48,100 bases of DNA from Pseudomonadota bacterium (GCA_021848825.1 JAJZTQ010000004.1:93962-142061); one strand, 5' to 3'; shown: positions 16,918 to 28,321, counted from the stretch's first letter. Notes: generated by a model not told the origin, from the letters alone. Numbers and translations: made by a program.

Positions 16918-17844
16918 ATGAGCAGACGCCTTCCTCCTCTCAACGCGCTTCGCGCCTTCGAAGCTGCTGCAAGACATCTTTCCATGGTCAGGGCAGCCGA
17001 GGAGCTGCATGTCACGCCTGCGGCAGTCAGCCAGCAGATCAAGCTGCTCGAGGACATTCTCGGGCAGCCGCTCTTCAGGCGTGGAAAGAAGCTCGCGCTG
17101 AGCGATGCTGCGCTGGCTGCGCTCCCCCTTCTTTCCGACGCATTCGACCGCCTGGAGCGTGCGGCATCCGAGCTGAAGGGATCTGCAGCAGACGGCCCTC
17201 TCGTGGTTTCCACGCCGCCCACCTTCGCTGCCCGCTGGCTCGTTCCGAGGCTGGAGGAATTCGGCAATCTTCATCCTGAAATCGAGCTCCGCCTGCTCGC
17301 AACAAGGCGCCTCGTCGATTTTTCCATGGAGGACGTCGATGCGGCGATACGCTTCGGCGCAGGCGATTATCCAGGCCTCAACGCGGAAAGGCTCATGCCA
17401 GAATCGATCATTCCCGTTGCGGCGCCGGGCGTTGCAGAAGGCATCGAGCATGCGCAGGATATCGCGAACCGCCCTCTTCTAGACGACGAATGGCATACCG
17501 ACAACAGGCTTTTCCCCGACTGGGAAACCTGGTTCGCATTCCATGAAGTCGTTCCGCAGTCGCCTCTGCGAATCAGGCGATTCGGAGAGAGCAACCTGAC
17601 CATCCAGGCCGCCATCTCCGGGCTCGGCATCGCACTCGTCTGGCACAGCCTCGTCAAGGAAGATCTGAAGGCGGGGCGGCTCGTTCGCGTTGCAGGAAAG
17701 GCCATGTCCACGCCCATGGCCTATCATCTCGTCATGCCCCCCGAAAAGATGGGGCTCAGGAAAGTCGCGGCCTTCAGGCAATGGCTTCTCGACGAGGCAT
17801 GCGACACTGTGTCGCATTGTGGCGATCACTCCGATTGCAGATAA
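16918..17844 (+). CDS. LysR-family regulator, GcvA-like
   Basis: 308 residues. The N-terminal winged helix-turn-helix begins RRLPPLNALRAFEAAARHLS with HVTPAAVSQQIKLLE as recognition region, the classic GcvA subfamily pattern. The effector domain follows (PLVVSTPPTFAARWLVPRL and onward). In the GcvA subfamily effectors include glycine and various small acids, but many members regulate unrelated neighbours. It faces the EamA exporter across a 95-bp gap with paired TTGAAAC repeats, so it probably controls that exporter and itself. Start ATG at 16918 has only a weak ribosome site (AAGAAAA). A palindrome lies in its last codons. Confidence 0.9.
   Translation: MSRRLPPLNALRAFEAAARHLSMVRAAEELHVTPAAVSQQIKLLEDILGQPLFRRGKKLALSDAALAALPLLSDAFDRLERAASELKGSAADGPLVVSTPPTFAARWLVPRLEEFGNLHPEIELRLLATRRLVDFSMEDVDAAIRFGAGDYPGLNAERLMPESIIPVAAPGVAEGIEHAQDIANRPLLDDEWHTDNRLFPDWETWFAFHEVVPQSPLRIRRFGESNLTIQAAISGLGIALVWHSLVKEDLKAGRLVRVAGKAMSTPMAYHLVMPPEKMGLRKVAAFRQWLLDEACDTVSHCGDHSDCR
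17799..17817. promoter_or_regulatory. 19-bp palindrome upstream of the Cys-rich barrel gene
   Basis: ATGCGACAC-T-GTGTCGCAT has perfect 9-bp arms around a single base. It lies within the last codons of the LysR gene and 60 nt before the GTG of the next gene. The inner GCGAC-N5-GTCGC resembles the loosely defined GCGNC-N-GNCGC sites of the RegA/PrrA response-regulator family; this is similarity only. Confidence 0.4.
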
Positions 17845-17877
17845 TTCCATCCGGATTGACTGAATCGGAGGAAGGAA

Positions 17878-18810
17878 GTGTCGGCAGTATCTTCAAGAAT
17901 GAAAGCGGCTTTCGCCATTTCGGCGCTTGCCATGTTGCCGATGAATGCGCATGCCTGCGCCTGCGGCTGCGGCATGTTCACTGTGGGCATGCCAGGCATG
18001 GCGCTGCCGACGACTCAGGGCGGAAGCGTCAATCTCCAGGAAATCTTTCTTGACCAGAACCAGGCCATGCAGGGAAGCAGCAAGATTCCGCAGGCCCTGA
18101 GCCCGGATCAGAATATCGACACCAAGATGTTCGATTTGACGGCCATGTACCAGTTCAACAGGGACTGGGGGATGATGGCGATGGTTCCCTACTGGCAGCG
18201 CAGTTTCGACACGAATGCGAATTTCGGCAACGGCTCTCCCCAGATCGTCAACAGCAAGGCCAACACGCTCTCCGACATCGAGCTGATGGGCATGTATACC
18301 GGCTTTTCTCCCGATCTTTCGAAGGGACTGATTTTCGGGTTCAAGCTTCCCACTGGAACCTATACCGCTCCAGGCTTCGACCGCGATACGGAGCCCGGCA
18401 CGGGAAGCACTGACGCCCTCGTCGGCGGCTTTTTCCAGGGGCAGGAAAAGAAATGGGGCTGGTATACGCAGGCGATCTACAAGGTCGCAATCAGCACCAG
18501 GGACGATTATCGTCCGGGCAACGAGCTGCAGGCCGTAGCCGGACTGCATTACGACGGATTCAGGCACCGCACCCATCTTATTCCGCTTTTGCAGGTCAAT
18601 GCGACGATCAGGAGCGCCGATTCAGGGGCCAATGCCGATCCCTCGAATTCGGGGCTGAGAACAGTCTATCTCACGCCAGGGATGATATTTGAAATCTCCC
18701 GCCACTGGGCTGCCAACGCCACGGTCTATTTGCCGCTTTACCAGCATGTGAACGGCATACAGCTCGTTCCGAAACAGATCGCGAGCGTAGGCATCACCTA
18801 CGGTCTTTGA
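17878..18810 (+). CDS. Outer-membrane beta-barrel protein with N-terminal Cys-rich motif
   Basis: 310 residues, function not recognised. Starting at the GTG (17878) preceded by GGAGGAAGG, a signal peptide ends near NAHA and the mature protein opens with CACGCGMF, three cysteines in five residues. The rest alternates aromatic and polar residues in amphipathic strands (FDLTAMYQFNRDWGMMAMVPYW, GLIFGFKLPTGTYTAPG, WYTQAIYKVAIST) and ends VGITYGL, as expected for an outer-membrane barrel. It resembles the broad transporter group that includes phenol-degradation MetA proteins. The Cys cluster could bind a metal. A strong intrinsic terminator follows 11 nt after the stop, so it is a single-gene unit possibly read from a promoter near the palindrome. 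Confidence 0.75.
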   Translation: MSAVSSRMKAAFAISALAMLPMNAHACACGCGMFTVGMPGMALPTTQGGSVNLQEIFLDQNQAMQGSSKIPQALSPDQNIDTKMFDLTAMYQFNRDWGMMAMVPYWQRSFDTNANFGNGSPQIVNSKANTLSDIELMGMYTGFSPDLSKGLIFGFKLPTGTYTAPGFDRDTEPGTGSTDALVGGFFQGQEKKWGWYTQAIYKVAISTRDDYRPGNELQAVAGLHYDGFRHRTHLIPLLQVNATIRSADSGANADPSNSGLRTVYLTPGMIFEISRHWAANATVYLPLYQHVNGIQLVPKQIASVGITYGL

Positions 18811-18821
18811 TTCCCCCCTTG

Positions 18822-18845
18822 GCCGGCGCGAGCCGGCTTTTTTCT
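18822..18845 (+). terminator. Intrinsic terminator after the barrel-protein gene
   Basis: GCCGGC (18822-18827), loop GCGA, GCCGGC (18832-18837), followed by a T-rich run to about 18850. A compact GC hairpin with U tract 11 nt beyond the stop codon. Confidence 0.85.
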
Positions 18846-18879
18846 TTTTCTAATCGTCACTGCCATGCTACGATTGTTC

Positions 18880-19212
18880 ATGGGCGAAGTGAATGAAATC
18901 ATCGAGGCGCTCCTGGCATTTAGGGACGAGCGCGACTGGGAGCAGTTCCACAATCCGAAGGATCTTGCGCTGGCAGTGAGCGTGGAGGCGGCGGAACTCC
19001 TCGAGCTTTTTCTCTGGAAGAAACACGAAGAGGCTGATAGGGAAAAGGTGAAGGAGGAGATCGCCGATGTCCTCGCCTTCACCTTCCTTCTCGCGGAAAA
19101 ATACGGCTTCGACGTCAAACAGATCGTCATGGAGAAGATCGAAAGGAACAGGCTGAAGTATCCCGTCGAGAAGGCGAGAGGCAGCGCCAGGAAATATACG
19201 GAATACGAATGA
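18880..19212 (+). CDS. MazG-like nucleotide pyrophosphohydrolase
   Basis: 110 residues (MGEVNEIIEALLAFRDERDW onward), the size of the small dCTP pyrophosphatase/iMazG family. The metal motif EExxE-ExxD is visible: SVEAAELLELFLW, then VKEEIADVLAFTFLLAEKYG. These enzymes hydrolyse non-canonical or excess nucleoside triphosphates to monophosphates. I prefer the ATG at 18880, which lines up with the usual start of relatives; an in-frame ATG at 18865 adds five residues, and neither has a ribosome site. Its stop region overlaps the next gene by 4 nt (ATGA), so the two are coupled. Confidence 0.88.
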   Translation: MGEVNEIIEALLAFRDERDWEQFHNPKDLALAVSVEAAELLELFLWKKHEEADREKVKEEIADVLAFTFLLAEKYGFDVKQIVMEKIERNRLKYPVEKARGSARKYTEYE

Positions 19213-19610
19213 TGGACGTCATCACCGTCGCTCACGCGATCCAGCAGGCAGTCGCCCCGGTTTTCCTTCTCACCGGCGTGGGCGCCATTCTGGGCGTGCT
19301 CTCCAGCAGGCTGGGAAGGGTGATAGACAGGTTCAGAAACCTCGAATGCATGAGCGAACCGCATCTGGAAGAGATGGAAATTCTCGCCAAGAGGGCGCGC
19401 TGGATACACTGGGCGATCAGCCTCTGCACGATATGCGCGCTTTTCGTCTGCATCGTGATCGCCGCGCTCTTCATCGGTTCGGAACTGAACCGCGATCCTT
19501 CAGGCACAGTCGCCTTCTTCTTCGTCGCGGCCATGCTCGCCCTCACCTTCGCGCTTCTCTGCTTTCTCAGGGAAATCTCGTTGGCGACAGGCATCATCAG
19601 GCTGCGCTAG
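19209..19610 (+). CDS. DUF2721 membrane protein
   Basis: 133 residues with three hydrophobic helices: APVFLLTGVGAILGVLSSRL, WAISLCTICALFVCIVIAAL and VAFFFVAAMLALTFALLCFL. The segment SSRLGRVIDRFRNL between the first two helices and the C-terminal LREISLATG are typical of DUF2721. Function of the family is unknown. It starts inside the end of the MazG-like gene (4-nt overlap) and its stop codon shares the palindromic CTAG (19607-19610) with the stop of the convergent outer-membrane factor gene. Confidence 0.88.
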   Translation: MMDVITVAHAIQQAVAPVFLLTGVGAILGVLSSRLGRVIDRFRNLECMSEPHLEEMEILAKRARWIHWAISLCTICALFVCIVIAALFIGSELNRDPSGTVAFFFVAAMLALTFALLCFLREISLATGIIRLR

Positions 19611-20992
19611 CGCCATCCGCCTCCTATGGCCTTGATCAGGGTGACGCAGGCAGTCATCCTTCTGCCAGTCAGATCCATTTCGGTCTTCTGCGAAGAAAGC
19701 GCCGTTTCCTGGGAAGTGATGACGTTGAGATAGCTGACCGTCCCCGCCCTGTACTGGTTGAAGGCCACTTTTGCAGACTTCACCGCGGATGCGACTGCTT
19801 CCTTCTGTGTTTTGTCTTCATCCTTCAAAATGCCGAGCGCCGCGAGATTGTCTTCCACTTCCTGGAATCCGGACAGAACGGTCTGCCTGTAGGCAGCGAC
19901 AGCTGCGTCGTAGCCTGCAATGGCGGCATCCGTCTGGGCCCTGAAAAGGCCGCCGTTGAAGAGCGTCATGGCGGCTGCAGGACCCAGCGACCAGGTGCGC
20001 ATCGGCGCGGTGGTCCAGCTGGCGAAGCTGGTGCTCTGGTAGCCTGCGGAAGTGGAGAGGGAAAGGCTGGGGAAGAATGCCGATTCGGCAACGCCTATCT
20101 GGGCATTCGCAGCCGCGACGAGGCGCTCGGACTGGGCGATGTCGGGCCTGCGCTGCAGCAGTTCGGAGGGGATTCCGACCGGAACCTCGGGGATGAAATA
20201 ATCCACCCTCGCAGGCTTGATGGAGAATTCCGCAGGCGCTTTTCCTAGCAGCGCGGCTATGGCATGTTCGTACTGGGCGCGCGCCACATGCAGATCGATT
20301 GCCTGCGATTGAGCCGACTTCAATTGCGCTCTCGCCGCATCCACATCGGAACTCGCTGCATAGCCCGCATGATACTGGTTTGTCACGATCTCCAGATAGC
20401 GCTGGTACTGCTTTGCGGCCTGATCGAGCAGCGCGATCTCGTCATCCGAGATCCTCAAAAGGAAATAATCCTGCGCAAGGGTCGCGCGGGTGCTGAGCCT
20501 CACCGATTCCAGATTCTTCTCGGAAGCTTCGGCATTCGCCCGCCCTTCCTCTGCAGCTCTTCTGAGTCCTCCCCATATGTCCGGCTCCCATGAAGCATTG
20601 AGCGCCATGTTGTAAATCGAGCGGGTGCTTCCCGAAATCGACTGGGTGGGATTGGAAAGGGGGACAAGGGCTGAATAATGGGATCTCGATCCGCCCACAT
20701 TCGCATTCAATGTCGGGAAGAGGGCGGCGCTCGCGGCATCGGCATTGGCGAGCGCCTGCCTGTACTGGGCTTCTGCCTGAAGGATGGTCTGGTTGGAGAT
20801 GTTCACCTGTTCCTCCAGCCTGTCCAGGGTCGGGTCCTTGAAAGCCGCCCACCATTTTCCCTTCGGTATCTCGTCTTGCGGCCTGGCAGGCTTCCATTCC
20901 TTGTACGAAGCGGGCGTCTCGACGGCAGGGCGGACATAGTCAGGACCCACGGTGCAGCCAGAAAGAAGCAGGCATATCAGCAGTTTCTTCAT
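19607..20992 (-). CDS. RND outer-membrane factor lipoprotein (NodT family)
   Basis: 461 residues from the ATG at 20992. The N-terminus [20 protein letters not shown] is a lipoprotein signal with lipobox LLSGC, followed by the NodT-type [12 protein letters not shown] and a first TolC repeat around [18 protein letters not shown]; a second repeat follows in the middle. It forms the trimeric channel through the outer membrane and periplasm. The frame is open far upstream, but that part overlaps the pump gene; the ATG overlaps the pump stop by 4 nt (ATGA), confirming the start. Last gene of the mdtABC-type operon. Confidence 0.93.
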   Translation of the reverse strand: MKKLLICLLLSGCTVGPDYVRPAVETPASYKEWKPARPQDEIPKGKWWAAFKDPTLDRLEEQVNISNQTILQAEAQYRQALANADAASAALFPTLNANVGGSRSHYSALVPLSNPTQSISGSTRSIYNMALNASWEPDIWGGLRRAAEEGRANAEASEKNLESVRLSTRATLAQDYFLLRISDDEIALLDQAAKQYQRYLEIVTNQYHAGYAASSDVDAARAQLKSAQSQAIDLHVARAQYEHAIAALLGKAPAEFSIKPARVDYFIPEVPVGIPSELLQRRPDIAQSERLVAAANAQIGVAESAFFPSLSLSTSAGYQSTSFASWTTAPMRTWSLGPAAAMTLFNGGLFRAQTDAAIAGYDAAVAAYRQTVLSGFQEVEDNLAALGILKDEDKTQKEAVASAVKSAKVAFNQYRAGTVSYLNVITSQETALSSQKTEMDLTGRRMTACVTLIKAIGGGWR

Positions 20993-23900
20993 GAAAATTT
21001 TCCTTTCAGCCTGAGCCCGATCCTGTCGAGATAGAGATAGATCACAGGCACGGTATAAAGCGTCAGGATCTGGCTCACGATCAGGCCGCCTGCAATCGAA
21101 ATGCCGAGCGGTCTGCGAAGCTCTGCCCCTTCCCCCGCCTGGATTGCGAGCGGGATCGCGCCCAGCAATGCTGCAGCCGTGGTCATCATGATCGGCCTGA
21201 ACCGCAATACTGCCGCATGATAGATCGCTTCCTCGGGCTTCATCCCGCCTCTCTCGGCGGAAATGGCGAAGTCTATCATCATGATCGCATTCTTCTTGAC
21301 GATTCCGATCAGCAGAAATACGCCTATCAGGGTGATGACGGTGAACTGGATCTTGAAGATCAGGATAGCAAGCAGTGCCCCCACCCCGGCTGAGGGGAGC
21401 GTGGAAAGAATGGTCAAGGGATGCATGTAGCTCTCGTAGAGCATGCCGAGCACGATGTATATCGCGAGGATCGCGGCGAGGATCAGCCATGGCTGATTCG
21501 AAAGGGATTTCTGGAATGCCTTTGCCGTGCTCTGGAATCCGCCGTGAACGGAAACGGGAACCCTGAGTTCGGACATCGTCTCGTTGATCACCTGGATCGC
21601 CCTAGAAAGCGATATGTCCTGGGGCAGATTGAACGAAATCGTGCTTGCGACGAAAGGCCCCTGATGATTGACTGCAAGGGAAGTCATCACGGTTTCGTAG
21701 CGGCTGATGGCGGAAAGGGGAATCTCTTTCCCGGAACTGCTCGTGACATAGACGCTTTTGAGCGATTCGGGGTTCTGCCAGTATCTCGGGGCGGCCTCCA
21801 TCACGACATGGTACTGGTTGAGTTCCGAATAGATCACGGAGACCTGCCTCTGCCCGAATTCGTCGTAAAGCGCGGCATCGACCTGGGCAGGGGTGACGCC
21901 GAGCTTCGCAGCGGTCTGCCTGTCCATCACTACGCGGATCTCAAGCCCCTTGTTTTGCTGATCCGAGTTCACATCGAGGAGTTCCTTCCTTTCGCCCAAT
22001 GCGCGCGTTATTCTGGGCGTCCAGGCCGCAAGCTCCGCCAGATTGTCCCCCTGCAGGGTGTACTGGTACTGGGAGTTGGAAGGCCTTCCCCCTATTCTGA
22101 TGTCCTGGAGAGACTGCAGGTAAAGGCGCGCACCCGGTTCCCGGGCGAGCTTTCCCCGGAGCCTTGCAATCACCCCTTCCGCATTTATCTTTCTCACGGA
22201 AAGCGGCTTCAGGATGATGAACATGAATCCGGAATTGATCTGCCCGCCTCCGGTGAAGCCCACGACATCGGCGACAGCCGGATCCTTCCGCACTATTTCG
22301 ATGAAATCGGAAAGCTTTCCGCGCATCGCCTGGAATGAAATGCTCTGGTCGGCCTGGATGGAGCCTATGATCTTCCCCGTGTCCTGCTGGGGGAAGAACC
22401 CCTTGGGAACGACTGCATAAAGATAGATGTTGAGCCCTATCGTCATGAAGAGCATCAGCAACACGGCTCTGGGATGGGAAAGCGCAATGGCGAGGCTCGA
22501 TCGATAGCGGGAAATCAGCCATTCGAAGGCCGCTCCGCTGAATCTCGTCACTTTCCAGGGTTTCTGTTCCTTTCTTGCAAGCCTCGCCGCCATGGCAGGC
22601 GTGATGGTCAATGACACGAAAAGGGAGATCAGGATGGCGACCGAAAGGGTGACCGAGAATTCCCTGAAAAGCCTTCCTATGATTCCCCCCATCAGCAGTA
22701 TCGGGATGAATACCGCAATCAGCGAAAGGCTCATCGAAAGAACGGTGAAGCCGACTTCCTTCGCGCCGTCGAGCGCAGCCTGGAAGGGCGGCTTGCCGGA
22801 ATCGACATGCCGGAATATGTTTTCCACCACGACGATCGCATCGTCCACGACGAACCCCGTGGCGATGATCAATGCCATCAGCGACAGGTTGTCGAGGCTG
22901 TATCCGAAAAGGTACATGAAGGCGAAGGTGCCGATCAGGGAAACGGGGACGGCGATCGCGGGAACCAGGGTGGCTCTCGCATCCCTCAGGAAAAGAAAGA
23001 CGACAAGGACGACGAGCAGAAGGGAAACGAAGAGCGTCGTTTCCATGTCATGAAGGGATGCCCGGATGGTCGGCGTCCTGTCCATCACGATCTTGAGGTC
23101 TATGGAAGGCGGAATGGAAGCCTGCAGAAGGGGAAGGGCGGCTTTCACCCGGTCGACGGTCTCGATGATGTTCGCGCCGGGGGAGCGGTTGATGATCACG
23201 ACCACGGCAGGTTTTCCGTCGGCAATGCCGGCATTTCTCAGATCCTGGACGCTGTCCGTGACTTCCGCAACATCGGAAAGCCTGACAGGCAGGCCGTTAT
23301 GGTAGGAAACGATCAGAGGCAGATACTGTTTCGCGGTTCTTGCCTGATCGTTCGCCTGGATCTGCCAGTATCTGGAATGCTGTTCGAGATTGCCCTTCGG
23401 CTTGTTGATGTTGCTCGACAGGATGGCAGTCCTGAGGTTTTCGAACCCGAGGCCGTACTGGTTGACCGCATCGGCATTGACTTCCACCCGGACTGCGGGA
23501 AGGGAGCTTCCTCCCACGGTGACCTGCCCTATCCCGTCGATCTGGGACAGCTTCTGCGCCAGTATCGTCGAGGCTGCATCGTACATCTGACCCCTGTTCA
23601 GGGTATTCGATGTCAGGGAAAGGATCATGATCGGGGCGTCAGCTGGATTCACCTTCCGGTAGGTCGGATTGGAAGGCAGATTGGGCGGGAGCAGGGCCCG
23701 CGCGCCGTTGATGGCAGCCTGCACATCCCTTGCCGCGCCGTCTATGTTCCGGTCGAGATCGAACTGCAGCGTGATCCTCGTCGTTCCGAGCGTGCTCGAT
23801 GAAGTCATTTCGCTGACGTTGGCGATATGCCCGAGCTGCCTCTCGAGCGGCATGGCGACGGATGACGCCATGGTTTCGGGGCTTGCGCCGGGGAGCTGGG

Positions 23901-24042
23901 CGAAAACCGTGATGGTGGGGAAATCGACCTGGGGAAGCGGGGATACGGGAAGCAGCCTGAAGGCGATGAGTCCCGCAAACACCAGCCCCATCCCCAGTAG
24001 CGTGGTCGCTACGGGTCGTTTGATGAAGACCGAAGAAATCAA
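20989..24042 (-). CDS. mdtC: RND efflux pump subunit, MdtC/MuxC type
   Basis: 1017 residues, full length for an RND pump. The N-terminus [19 protein letters not shown] is the first membrane helix; the proton-relay Asp pair is in [19 protein letters not shown] in helix 4; two large periplasmic loops follow helices 1 and 7. In MdtB/MdtC and MuxB/MuxC systems two different RND subunits assemble into one heterotrimer, and the presence of a paralogue immediately upstream supports that type. Substrates of such pumps include bile salts, novobiocin and some antibiotics; here they are unknown. 4-nt overlaps with both neighbours indicate translational coupling. Confidence 0.93.
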   Translation of the reverse strand: MISSVFIKRPVATTLLGMGLVFAGLIAFRLLPVSPLPQVDFPTITVFAQLPGASPETMASSVAMPLERQLGHIANVSEMTSSSTLGTTRITLQFDLDRNIDGAARDVQAAINGARALLPPNLPSNPTYRKVNPADAPIMILSLTSNTLNRGQMYDAASTILAQKLSQIDGIGQVTVGGSSLPAVRVEVNADAVNQYGLGFENLRTAILSSNINKPKGNLEQHSRYWQIQANDQARTAKQYLPLIVSYHNGLPVRLSDVAEVTDSVQDLRNAGIADGKPAVVVIINRSPGANIIETVDRVKAALPLLQASIPPSIDLKIVMDRTPTIRASLHDMETTLFVSLLLVVLVVFLFLRDARATLVPAIAVPVSLIGTFAFMYLFGYSLDNLSLMALIIATGFVVDDAIVVVENIFRHVDSGKPPFQAALDGAKEVGFTVLSMSLSLIAVFIPILLMGGIIGRLFREFSVTLSVAILISLFVSLTITPAMAARLARKEQKPWKVTRFSGAAFEWLISRYRSSLAIALSHPRAVLLMLFMTIGLNIYLYAVVPKGFFPQQDTGKIIGSIQADQSISFQAMRGKLSDFIEIVRKDPAVADVVGFTGGGQINSGFMFIILKPLSVRKINAEGVIARLRGKLAREPGARLYLQSLQDIRIGGRPSNSQYQYTLQGDNLAELAAWTPRITRALGERKELLDVNSDQQNKGLEIRVVMDRQTAAKLGVTPAQVDAALYDEFGQRQVSVIYSELNQYHVVMEAAPRYWQNPESLKSVYVTSSSGKEIPLSAISRYETVMTSLAVNHQGPFVASTISFNLPQDISLSRAIQVINETMSELRVPVSVHGGFQSTAKAFQKSLSNQPWLILAAILAIYIVLGMLYESYMHPLTILSTLPSAGVGALLAILIFKIQFTVITLIGVFLLIGIVKKNAIMMIDFAISAERGGMKPEEAIYHAAVLRFRPIMMTTAAALLGAIPLAIQAGEGAELRRPLGISIAGGLIVSQILTLYTVPVIYLYLDRIGLRLKGKFS

Positions 24043-27000
24043 GCTGCCTTCCTCTTCAGCTTTTCCATGGCGAGGTAGATGACAGGCGTGGTATAGAGCG
24101 TGAGGACCTGGCTCAGAGCCAGGCCGCCCACCATGGCGATGCCGAGCGGATGTCGCAATTCCGCCCCGATTCCGGTGCCCAGCATCAGGGGAAGCGCGCT
24201 GAGCAGGGCCGAGAGGGTGGTCATCAATATCGGCCTGAAGCGCAGCAGGCAGGCCTGATGGATGGCATCCCTCGGGGACTTTCCTTCTGAGCGCTCGGCG
24301 TCGAGCGCGAAATCGATCATCATGATCGCATTTTTCTTGACGATGCCGATCAGCAGGACGATGCCTATGATGCCTATGACGCCAAGATCGATGCGGGCGA
24401 TCATCAGCGCAAGGAGCGCGCCTATTCCCGCTGAAGGAAGCGTGGAGAGGATGGTGACGGGATGAATGAAGCTCTCGTAGAGGATGCCGAGCACGATGTA
24501 CATGGTCACGATCGCAGCGATCAGCAGGAAGACCTCGTTGCCGAGAGAAGCCCTGAACGCAAGGGCCGCGCCCTGGTAGCGCGTATCCATGCCTTCGGGC
24601 ATGCCGATTTGCTCTTCGGCTGCTTCGATCAGTTTAACGGCTTCCCCGAGGGACGCGCGAGGCGCGAGATCGAAAGAAATGTTTGCTGCAGGAAACTGTC
24701 CTTCATGTTCTATCGCAAGGGAAGCGGTTTTTTCCGAGACTGTTGCGAGCATCGACAAGGGCACCTGCTTGCCGTTCGTCGAGGTCACGTAGATGTGATT
24801 GAGCGCATCGATCCCCAGCTTGTACCTGGGTTCTACTTCGAGCACCACGCGATACTGGTTTGCCTGGGTGAAGAGGGTAGAGACGAGGCGCTGACCGAAT
24901 GCGTCGTAAAGGGCGGAATCGATCGCTGCAACCGTCACGCCGAGCTCTCCCGCCGTATCCCTGTTGATCGAAAGATAAGCCTGGAGTCCGTTGTTCTGAA
25001 GGTCGCTCGATACGTTCCTGAATGCAGGGTCCGAGCGCAATTTTCCGACGAGCCTGGGCACGAATGCATGAAGCGCCTTCGAATCAGGATCCTCTAAAGT
25101 GAACTGGTATTGCCCTCTTCCCACCCTGTCTTCCATGGTGAGATCCTGAACAGGCTGAAGGAAAAGGCTGGCCCCCATGAAATCCTTCATCCTGGCGTTT
25201 ATCCTGTCGATGACTTCCGTGACGTTTTGCTTTCGATCTGGCTTCAGGTTGATCAGGAGCCTGCCGCTATTCAGGGTTTCGTTCGTTCCGTCCACCCCTA
25301 TGAAGGAAGAAAGGCTCGCTACTGCAGGATCCTTGAGGATGATGTCGGCAATCGATTCCTGGATTTTAGCCATGGCGGGAAAGGATATCGATTGGGGCGC
25401 TTCAACAAGCCCCCTGATCACGCCCGTGTCCTGGATTGGAAAGAACCCCTTGGGGATGAAAATGTAGAGCGCCACAGTAAGAAAGAGCGTCGCCAACGCG
25501 ACGAGCAGGGTGGGGCCCTGGCGATCGAGCACCCAGTCGAGACTTTTCCCGTATTTTTCGATGATCTTCGCGGTGAAGGTATTGTGCATTTCACGTTCGG
25601 TTGCGCTGTTCAGGAGCTTCGCGCACATCATCGGGGTGAGGGTAAGCGAAACGATCGCCGATATCAGGATCGATACGGCAAGGGTGATGGAAAATTCCCT
25701 GAAAAGCCTGCCCACCACATCTCCCATGAAAAGAAGCGGAATGAGCACGGCAATCAGGGAGAAGGTGAGCGAGATGATGGTGAAGCCGATCTGCTGCGAT
25801 CCTTTCAGGGCGGCCTCCAGCGGAGGAAGGCCGGCTTCGACATAACGGCTGATGTTCTCTATCACGACGATGGCATCGTCGACGACGAAACCTGTGGCGA
25901 TGGTGAGAGACATCAGGGTGAGGTTGTTGATGCTGAATCCCGCAAGATACATGAAGCCGAATGTGCCGATCAGGGAAATGGGCACGGCGAAGCTCGGAAT
26001 GATCGTCGCGGGTATGTTTCGCAGGAAAATGAAGATGACCATGATGACGAGCGCGATGGCGAGCATCAGTTCGAATCGCGTATCGGCGACGGAGGCCCTG
26101 ATCGTGACCGTTCTGTCCGTCAGCACGGCGACATCGACAGAGGCCGGAAGGCCTGCCTGAAGCTGGGGAAGCAGCTTCTTGATGCTGTCGACGACCGATA
26201 TCACGTTGGCCCCGGGCTGACGCTGGATATTGAGTATCACCCCGGGCATCCTGTTCGCCCAGGCTTTCAGTCTGGTGTTTTCGGCATCATTCGAGATCTT
26301 CGCGATGTCCGAGAGGAAGACGGGGGAACCGTTCCTGTATGCGACCACCATCGAGGCATATTCTTCTGCGGAATGGAGCTGGTCGTTGGCATCGATGGCG
26401 TAAGCCCTGGTCGGGCCGTCGAAGCTTCCCTTCGGCTGGTCGACGTTGTTTGCAGCGATGGCGTTCCTGACGTCGTCGAGCCCTATGCCGTAGGATGCGA
26501 TCTGGTCCGGATTCACCCTTATCCTGACTGCGGGGCGCTGGCCGCCGCTGATGCTGACAAGCCCGACGCCGGGAAGCTGGGATATCTTCTGGGCGAGCAT
26601 CGTGTCGGCGTAATCCTCCACTTTCGTGACAGGCAGCACTTTCGAAGTCAGGGCGAGCGTCAGGATGGGCGCATCCGCAGGATTGATCTTGTTGTAGATG
26701 GGCGGATTGGGGAGGTCTGTAGGGAGGAAGGTCGCGGATGCGTTGATCGCAGCCTGAACTTCCTGTTCCGCGACATCCAGGCCGAGATTCAGGCTGAACT
26801 GGAGGGTGATGACGGAAGCCCCTCCCGAACTGCTCGATGTCATCTGGTCGAGTCCCGGCATCTGGCCGAACTGGCGCTCGAGCGGCGCGGTGACGGAAGA
26901 GGTCATGACCTCCGGGCTCGCGCCGGGATAAAGGGTCACGACCTGGATGGTGGGATAATCGACTTCTGGGAGCGCCGAGAGAGGGAGCAGCCGGTAGGCC

Positions 27001-27080
27001 AGGATCCCGGTCAGCACGATGGCCGCCATGAAAAGCGAAGTGGCGACAGGCCTCAGTATGAAGAACCGGGAAGGATTCAT
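24039..27080 (-). CDS. mdtB: RND efflux pump subunit, MdtB/MuxB type
   Basis: 1013 residues. It starts [20 protein letters not shown] and has the same twelve-helix layout as the following subunit, with the Asp pair in [22 protein letters not shown]. Helix 11-12 region contains [21 protein letters not shown], shared almost word for word with the MdtC-type partner, showing descent from a duplication. Coupled by 4-nt ATGA overlaps to the membrane-fusion gene upstream and the second pump gene downstream. Confidence 0.93.
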   Translation of the reverse strand: MNPSRFFILRPVATSLFMAAIVLTGILAYRLLPLSALPEVDYPTIQVVTLYPGASPEVMTSSVTAPLERQFGQMPGLDQMTSSSSGGASVITLQFSLNLGLDVAEQEVQAAINASATFLPTDLPNPPIYNKINPADAPILTLALTSKVLPVTKVEDYADTMLAQKISQLPGVGLVSISGGQRPAVRIRVNPDQIASYGIGLDDVRNAIAANNVDQPKGSFDGPTRAYAIDANDQLHSAEEYASMVVAYRNGSPVFLSDIAKISNDAENTRLKAWANRMPGVILNIQRQPGANVISVVDSIKKLLPQLQAGLPASVDVAVLTDRTVTIRASVADTRFELMLAIALVIMVIFIFLRNIPATIIPSFAVPISLIGTFGFMYLAGFSINNLTLMSLTIATGFVVDDAIVVIENISRYVEAGLPPLEAALKGSQQIGFTIISLTFSLIAVLIPLLFMGDVVGRLFREFSITLAVSILISAIVSLTLTPMMCAKLLNSATEREMHNTFTAKIIEKYGKSLDWVLDRQGPTLLVALATLFLTVALYIFIPKGFFPIQDTGVIRGLVEAPQSISFPAMAKIQESIADIILKDPAVASLSSFIGVDGTNETLNSGRLLINLKPDRKQNVTEVIDRINARMKDFMGASLFLQPVQDLTMEDRVGRGQYQFTLEDPDSKALHAFVPRLVGKLRSDPAFRNVSSDLQNNGLQAYLSINRDTAGELGVTVAAIDSALYDAFGQRLVSTLFTQANQYRVVLEVEPRYKLGIDALNHIYVTSTNGKQVPLSMLATVSEKTASLAIEHEGQFPAANISFDLAPRASLGEAVKLIEAAEEQIGMPEGMDTRYQGAALAFRASLGNEVFLLIAAIVTMYIVLGILYESFIHPVTILSTLPSAGIGALLALMIARIDLGVIGIIGIVLLIGIVKKNAIMMIDFALDAERSEGKSPRDAIHQACLLRFRPILMTTLSALLSALPLMLGTGIGAELRHPLGIAMVGGLALSQVLTLYTTPVIYLAMEKLKRKAA

Positions 27081-28189
27081 GAACCTTGGTTTTTCCCGAT
27101 TTCGACGCTGGAACCCGACCTCAGCTTGTCGGCGCCATCCACGACCACGCTTTCCCCGGCAGAAAGTCCGCTGGAGACGGCGGTCTTTTCGCCTTCAACC
27201 TGCTCGACCGTGACCTTCCTGAGCGTCACGGTGCGGTCGCGGTTCAGGACGAAAACGAAAGTGCCCTGAACGCCTCTCTGTATCGCGGCAGAAGGCACGA
27301 GCACCCTGTCTTTCAGGGTATCGGCGTAAAGCCTGATGTTGACGAACTGGTTGGGGAAAAGCCTGTTGTCCGCATTGTCGAAAACCGCCCTGAGCTTTAC
27401 CATGCCTGTCGTGGTGTCGATCTGGTTGTCGACGGTGAGCAGCCTGCCTGTCGCAAGTTTCGTTTTCCAGTCCCTGTCGTACGCTTCCGCCTTCAGAGGC
27501 GCTTTCAGTTTTGCGAGGACGGCAGGAAGGCTGTCTTCGGGAAGAGAGAAGATCACGGTGATGGGATGCATCTGGGTGATGACGACAAGGCCCGTCGTGT
27601 CCGTCGCATGGATGATGTTGCCCAGATCGACCTGCCTCAGGCCCAGCCTTCCCGCTATCGGAGAATCGATCCTGGCGTAGACGAGCTGGAGCTTGTCGTT
27701 CATGAGGGTGCCTTCGTCCGCCTTGACAGCCCCTTCGTACTGCTCCACCAGCGCCTTCTGCGTGTCGAGCTGCTGGGTGGCGATGGAGTCCTGGGAGACG
27801 AGTCCCTGGTATCGGGCGAGGTCGATTTTCGCATCGCTCAGGAGCGCCCTGTCCCTCATCAGCTGCCCCTTTGCCTGGACGATCTGCGCCTCGAAAGGTC
27901 TCGGGTCGATGAGGGCAAGGGGCGTGCCCTTCTTCACCATCTGCCCTTCCCTGAAATAGATCTTCATCAGCTCGCCGTCCACCCTCGACTTCACCGTGAC
28001 CGTGGTGATGGGCGTGACGGTTCCGAGCCCGTTCAGGACGACGTTTATGGTTCCGCGCCTGGATGCCTTGGCGACCACCCTGACCTTGGCCTGCCTGAAA
28101 TTCTTTTTCTGGGCAGGCTTCGAAAGCAGGAATATCGAGGTGCCCAGAACGATGGCCGCGATCGCAGCCCAGAGATAAGTTTTTTTCAT
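27077..28189 (-). CDS. mdtA: RND periplasmic adaptor (membrane fusion protein), MdtA type
   Basis: 370 residues. An N-terminal membrane anchor ([17 protein letters not shown]) precedes the adaptor core: lipoyl half-motifs around [20 protein letters not shown] and [21 protein letters not shown], separated by an alpha-hairpin, then beta-barrel and membrane-proximal domains. It bridges the RND pump and the outer-membrane factor. First gene of the four-gene operon; the promoter should lie in the 212-bp gap to the divergent ABC-exporter adaptor. The lack of a lipobox suggests it stays anchored by the N-terminal helix. Confidence 0.93.
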   Translation of the reverse strand: MKKTYLWAAIAAIVLGTSIFLLSKPAQKKNFRQAKVRVVAKASRRGTINVVLNGLGTVTPITTVTVKSRVDGELMKIYFREGQMVKKGTPLALIDPRPFEAQIVQAKGQLMRDRALLSDAKIDLARYQGLVSQDSIATQQLDTQKALVEQYEGAVKADEGTLMNDKLQLVYARIDSPIAGRLGLRQVDLGNIIHATDTTGLVVITQMHPITVIFSLPEDSLPAVLAKLKAPLKAEAYDRDWKTKLATGRLLTVDNQIDTTTGMVKLRAVFDNADNRLFPNQFVNIRLYADTLKDRVLVPSAAIQRGVQGTFVFVLNRDRTVTLRKVTVEQVEGEKTAVSSGLSAGESVVVDGADKLRSGSSVEIGKNQGS

Positions 28190-28284
28190 GACTTGCCTAG
28201 ACCCCGTTCACTTGTTTTTTGCCGATCCCCGACTGCATCGCTCACATTGCCAACCAATATATGCCATCAAAGTAACAGCACGAT

Positions 28285-28321
28285 GTATTTTCGTATCAAT
28301 CGGTGAAGCGCGCCGAAATAC
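28285..28321. promoter_or_regulatory. Imperfect inverted repeat between the two divergent exporter operons
   Basis: GTATTTTCG (28285-28293) and CGAAATAC (28314-28321) form inverted arms separated by 20 nt in the 212-bp divergent gap. The rest of the gap is AT-rich with several loose -10-like stretches but no convincing paired promoter. A shared repressor site is possible. Confidence 0.25.

Noticed and set aside
20993-21490. N-terminal extension of the first outer-membrane factor
   Set aside because: This part overlaps the pump gene in another frame; the lipoprotein signal and ATGA overlap fix the start at 20992.
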